In this document: positions 62,162 through 64,000 of the stretch, in pieces
How positions within the stretch are numbered: position 1 is the stretch's first letter
Layout of the letters: each line of letters opens with the position of its first letter
DNA from: Massospora cicadina
Taxonomy: Eukaryota; Entomophthoromycota; Entomophthoromycetes; Entomophthorales; Entomophthoraceae
NCBI GenBank assembly: GCA_022478985.1
Contig: JAKSZP010012148.1
Coordinates: forward strand, 39,140 to 103,139
DNA length: 64,000 bases
Direction: 5' to 3'
The notes under the pieces: model-generated
The model's input: only the letters and a program-made list of their open reading frames with translations
What the model was told of the DNA's origin: nothing
The model's database searches: none
Made by a program: the position numbers and the translations under genes

Positions 62162-63701
62162 GCCCATTTGCTCACACACGCGCTCGCCCTCCCAGATCAC
62201 CCCACACCGCCCCACTGGTGCTCCCCTTTGTGCCACGCCCTACCATAGGGCCGGTCCGCCATCTGGGCGTGTGGGTGGAGGCAGGCGGATATGCATCAGC
62301 AGTAATGGAGAGTCATATTCTAGACAACGTGACGAAGCGCATCGCCTCCCTCAGAGCCCAACCTACTTCCCTTACTGGTAGGGTCGTTTTGGCCAACTCT
62401 ATGCTCCTCTCCAAAGTCTGGTTTGGAGCCCACGCCATCCCCTTCTCCCCAAGCTTCTTCAAATCCTTGCATGCCCTGCTGCAAGGATGGCTATGGTCAG
62501 GTCGCCCTCCACCAGTACAGTTAGAAGTCATGTTTGGCCCTCATCAGCATGGTGGCATGGGCCTGCTTGACTTCAGAGCCCATGCGGCCAAGATCTTGGG
62601 TACCTGGATTGCAGCCATCACCGCCCCTACACTCCCCTCCCAACACTGGTCCTGCGCGGCCCGCTCCAACTTCTCCCGCGCCTTGGGCCTCAACAATCCA
62701 TTGAACCCCCACTCCCTGATGGAGTACTTGGCTTCACACCCATCGACCACAGGTCCTCACGGTACTAAAACTTACTACATATAAATCCTCCTCACCATGC
62801 GGAGCGCTGAGTGGAGAATTCGTATTAGTGGACATACAACCCGAAGAGGCCGCCCCTCACCTCAGTTCACACAAGAGGTAACGGGGCTACCCATCCATGA
62901 TGGCGTGATCCCCACACGGCCCCATGTCCTATCCAGGGTGGACTACCTGGACATGATGGACATCCCATACTCCATTGAGACCCAAAAAACTATCTGGAAA
63001 TACGCACATCATCCCCTGTTGCAGCCTCAAATCTGTTCCCATGTGTGGCGCTGCCTGAGGCGGGTGCACCATACAGCTGAGCGCTCCAACGCTTTACACT
63101 CATCCTGCGTCGTGTGTGGCCAGTATGGAATGCTGTTCCACCGCTTGGAGAAGTGTCCTACCTCTAAAGTGATATGGCGTGAAGTTCAACGTCTACTGGG
63201 CCAGAATCAAACACATCCCTTCAGTCTGTCAAGAGATATGTTTGCTTTATCAATGGCCTCCCCCCTTCCACCCTCCCTCCATACTCTGGTGGTTGCAATC
63301 GCCATGTGGACCATCCACACGATTGTCTTGGATGCCATCACAGGCTCCATCCCCACCCTCCCAGAAGCTGTTCACAGATTCCGGTCTCATTTGGTGGACC
63401 ACTTTCAAGCATGGATGTTTGGATACCTCCCACCGCGCCGCTGACAGCTGGTATCCTCCTGATTCCCAGTTTTGTTCATCAAATCAGACCCCTTCCTCCA
63501 CACGTGTTCAATTGTGGCTACGGCCCCTTCACGCGTTCCCTCCCCTTCCCCATAAGTGGCGTTCCCGCTGGCAACAAGAGAGAGCATCGCCTCTCTGGGG
63601 TGCCTTCCCTGTTTCTAAGTGTTGTCTCAGTCAGGTCAATTTTGGAAGTGTCCGTCCCATGGTTGGCCTTTCCCGCAATAAATTTAAATATAATGTCTTT
63701 G
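62147..63701 (+). mobile_element. LINE-5: young 5'-truncated LINE in Ty3-4
   Basis: The element body is 62162-63686, flanked by perfect AATATAATGTCTTTG (62147-62161 and 63687-63701). It contains the last part of ORF2, a 242-bp 3' UTR and the tail GTGTCCGTCCCATGGTTGGC then CTTTCCCGCAATAAATTTA. The truncation at the 5' side and 15-bp duplication are typical of target-primed reverse transcription. It is the least decayed LINE copy here. Confidence 0.95.
62162..63444 (+). pseudogene. LINE-5 ORF2, RT C-terminus and zinc-binding domain
   Basis: One reading frame runs from FAHTRARPPRSPHTAPLVLP through GPVRHLGVWVEAGG, GRVVLANSMLLSKVWFGAHA, GWLWSGRPPPVQLEVMFGPH and HGGMGLLDFRAHAAKILGTW. It continues to RVDYLDMMDIPYSIETQKTI and the C-terminal zinc motif CVVCGQYGMLFHRLEKC (C-x2-C-x7-H-x4-C), ending at 63442-63444. 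A single TAA at 62782-62784 interrupts about 427 codons; the frame is otherwise continuous. The thumb and zinc domain help bind the template tail (family inference). The endonuclease and RT palm are absent because of truncation. Confidence 0.9.
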
Positions 63702-64000
63702 TGGGTGTATTTGATCCTATTGGGAACTCACCATTTTCCCCTACTGGTTCTTTTGCATTTTCATTCCAGTTTAGGGAATAGTTGGAGATTCTCCTGGGAT
63801 GTCCTTATACCCTCTTAACCAACGAGAAAAAGGAGCGTTGGAGAGCCATGTGAAATCAATGTTGGATAAAGGATTGATTGAGCCTTTTAAGTCGCCGGTT
63901 GTGTCTCCTGTATTACTGGTGCTAAAAGTGAGTGGAAACTATGTCCATGCGTGTATTTCCAACATCTGAACATGGTCACTGAGCATGATCTGTATCTGAT
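63702..64000 (+). pseudogene. Ty3-4 reverse transcriptase start
   Basis: After VGVFDPIGNSPFSPTG and a stop at 63779, the reading resumes LESHVKSMLDKGLIEPFKSP, then VVSPVLLVLKVSG, the conserved Ty3 RT N-terminal pattern. With one shift, LNMVTEHDLYLI continues it. It runs off the window edge before the catalytic site. Confidence 0.8.

Larger units (their letters stand above)
60060..64000 (+). mobile_element. Ty3-4: plus-strand Ty3/gypsy element, runs off the window
   Basis: The element carries a gag-like region, a protease DTGA site, and RT beginning at about 63850. LINE-5 interrupts it between protease and RT. The pre-insertion reading LLAEYNVF-VGVFDPIGNSPF is continuous. No LTR is seen on the left, so the 5' end is truncated or undetected. 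The left limit is approximate. Confidence 0.75.

Noticed and set aside
61882..62784. 300-codon plus ORF as one gene
   Set aside because: It is a chance fusion of Ty3-4 linker sequence and LINE-5 ORF2 across the LINE insertion point at 62161/62162.
63306..63818. 170- and 200-codon plus ORFs at the LINE-5 end
   Set aside because: They overlap the conserved zinc-domain frame in other phases and run through the LINE 3' UTR and the insertion boundary into Ty3-4.
1..64000. CRISPR array, bacterial operons, rRNA genes
   Set aside because: No regularly spaced short direct repeats with unique spacers, no Shine-Dalgarno-led gene series and no rRNA-like sequence were seen.

Overview
The window looks like a repeat-dominated stretch of a large eukaryotic nuclear genome. 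Chromodomain-bearing Ty3/gypsy elements, Helitrons and a LINE with a CCHC-type ORF1 protein and an endonuclease/reverse-transcriptase ORF2 would suit a fungus with an expanded genome, but that assignment is inference from family style and is not secure. I see no rRNA, CRISPR or bacterial operon. The only possible host coding sequence is the last few codons of an exon at 1-81. Everything else recognisable is mobile DNA, most of it decayed by stops and frameshifts.

Layout. 1-5.5 kb: a possible 3' exon, a short SINE, a tandem duplication, a TRIM-like pair of direct repeats carrying a long palindrome, and two copies of an unclassified repeat (T). 5.5-11.5 kb: a complete minus-strand chromovirus (Ty3-1) with both LTRs but no recognisable gag. 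11.7-21.3 kb: SINEs, a non-autonomous Helitron, a Helitron helicase fragment, three plus-strand elements that encode only a LINE ORF1-like protein (half-LINEs hL-1 to hL-3), a MITE and a minisatellite. 21.6-25.4 kb: a diverged direct-repeat pair around T-3, then a tRNA-derived SINE. 25.6-32.3 kb: LINE-1 (+), interrupted by a half-LINE fragment and T-4. 32.8-43.5 kb: LINE-2 (-) with LINE-3 (-) nested inside it. 43.7-64 kb: a deep nest. Ty3-3 (-) is split by Ty3-2 (+). Ty3-2 holds a pogo-like MITE in its 5' LTR and LINE-4 (-) in its body, and LINE-4 holds a fold-back mariner. To the right lies Ty3-4 (+), split by the young, 5'-truncated LINE-5 (+).

How the parts work together. All five LINE copies, hL-1 to hL-3 and several SINEs with different tRNA-like heads end in the same 3' tail: a GTCCCCTGGTTGGC-like block, then a CCTCAAATAAA-like block. 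Most are flanked by target-site duplications of 11-20 bp that can be read directly. Intact half-LINEs also share the LINE 5' start. The simplest reading is one LINE reverse transcriptase that recognises this tail and mobilises a community of parasites: full LINEs, ORF1-only half-LINEs and multiple SINEs. This network is the strongest candidate here for an undescribed system.
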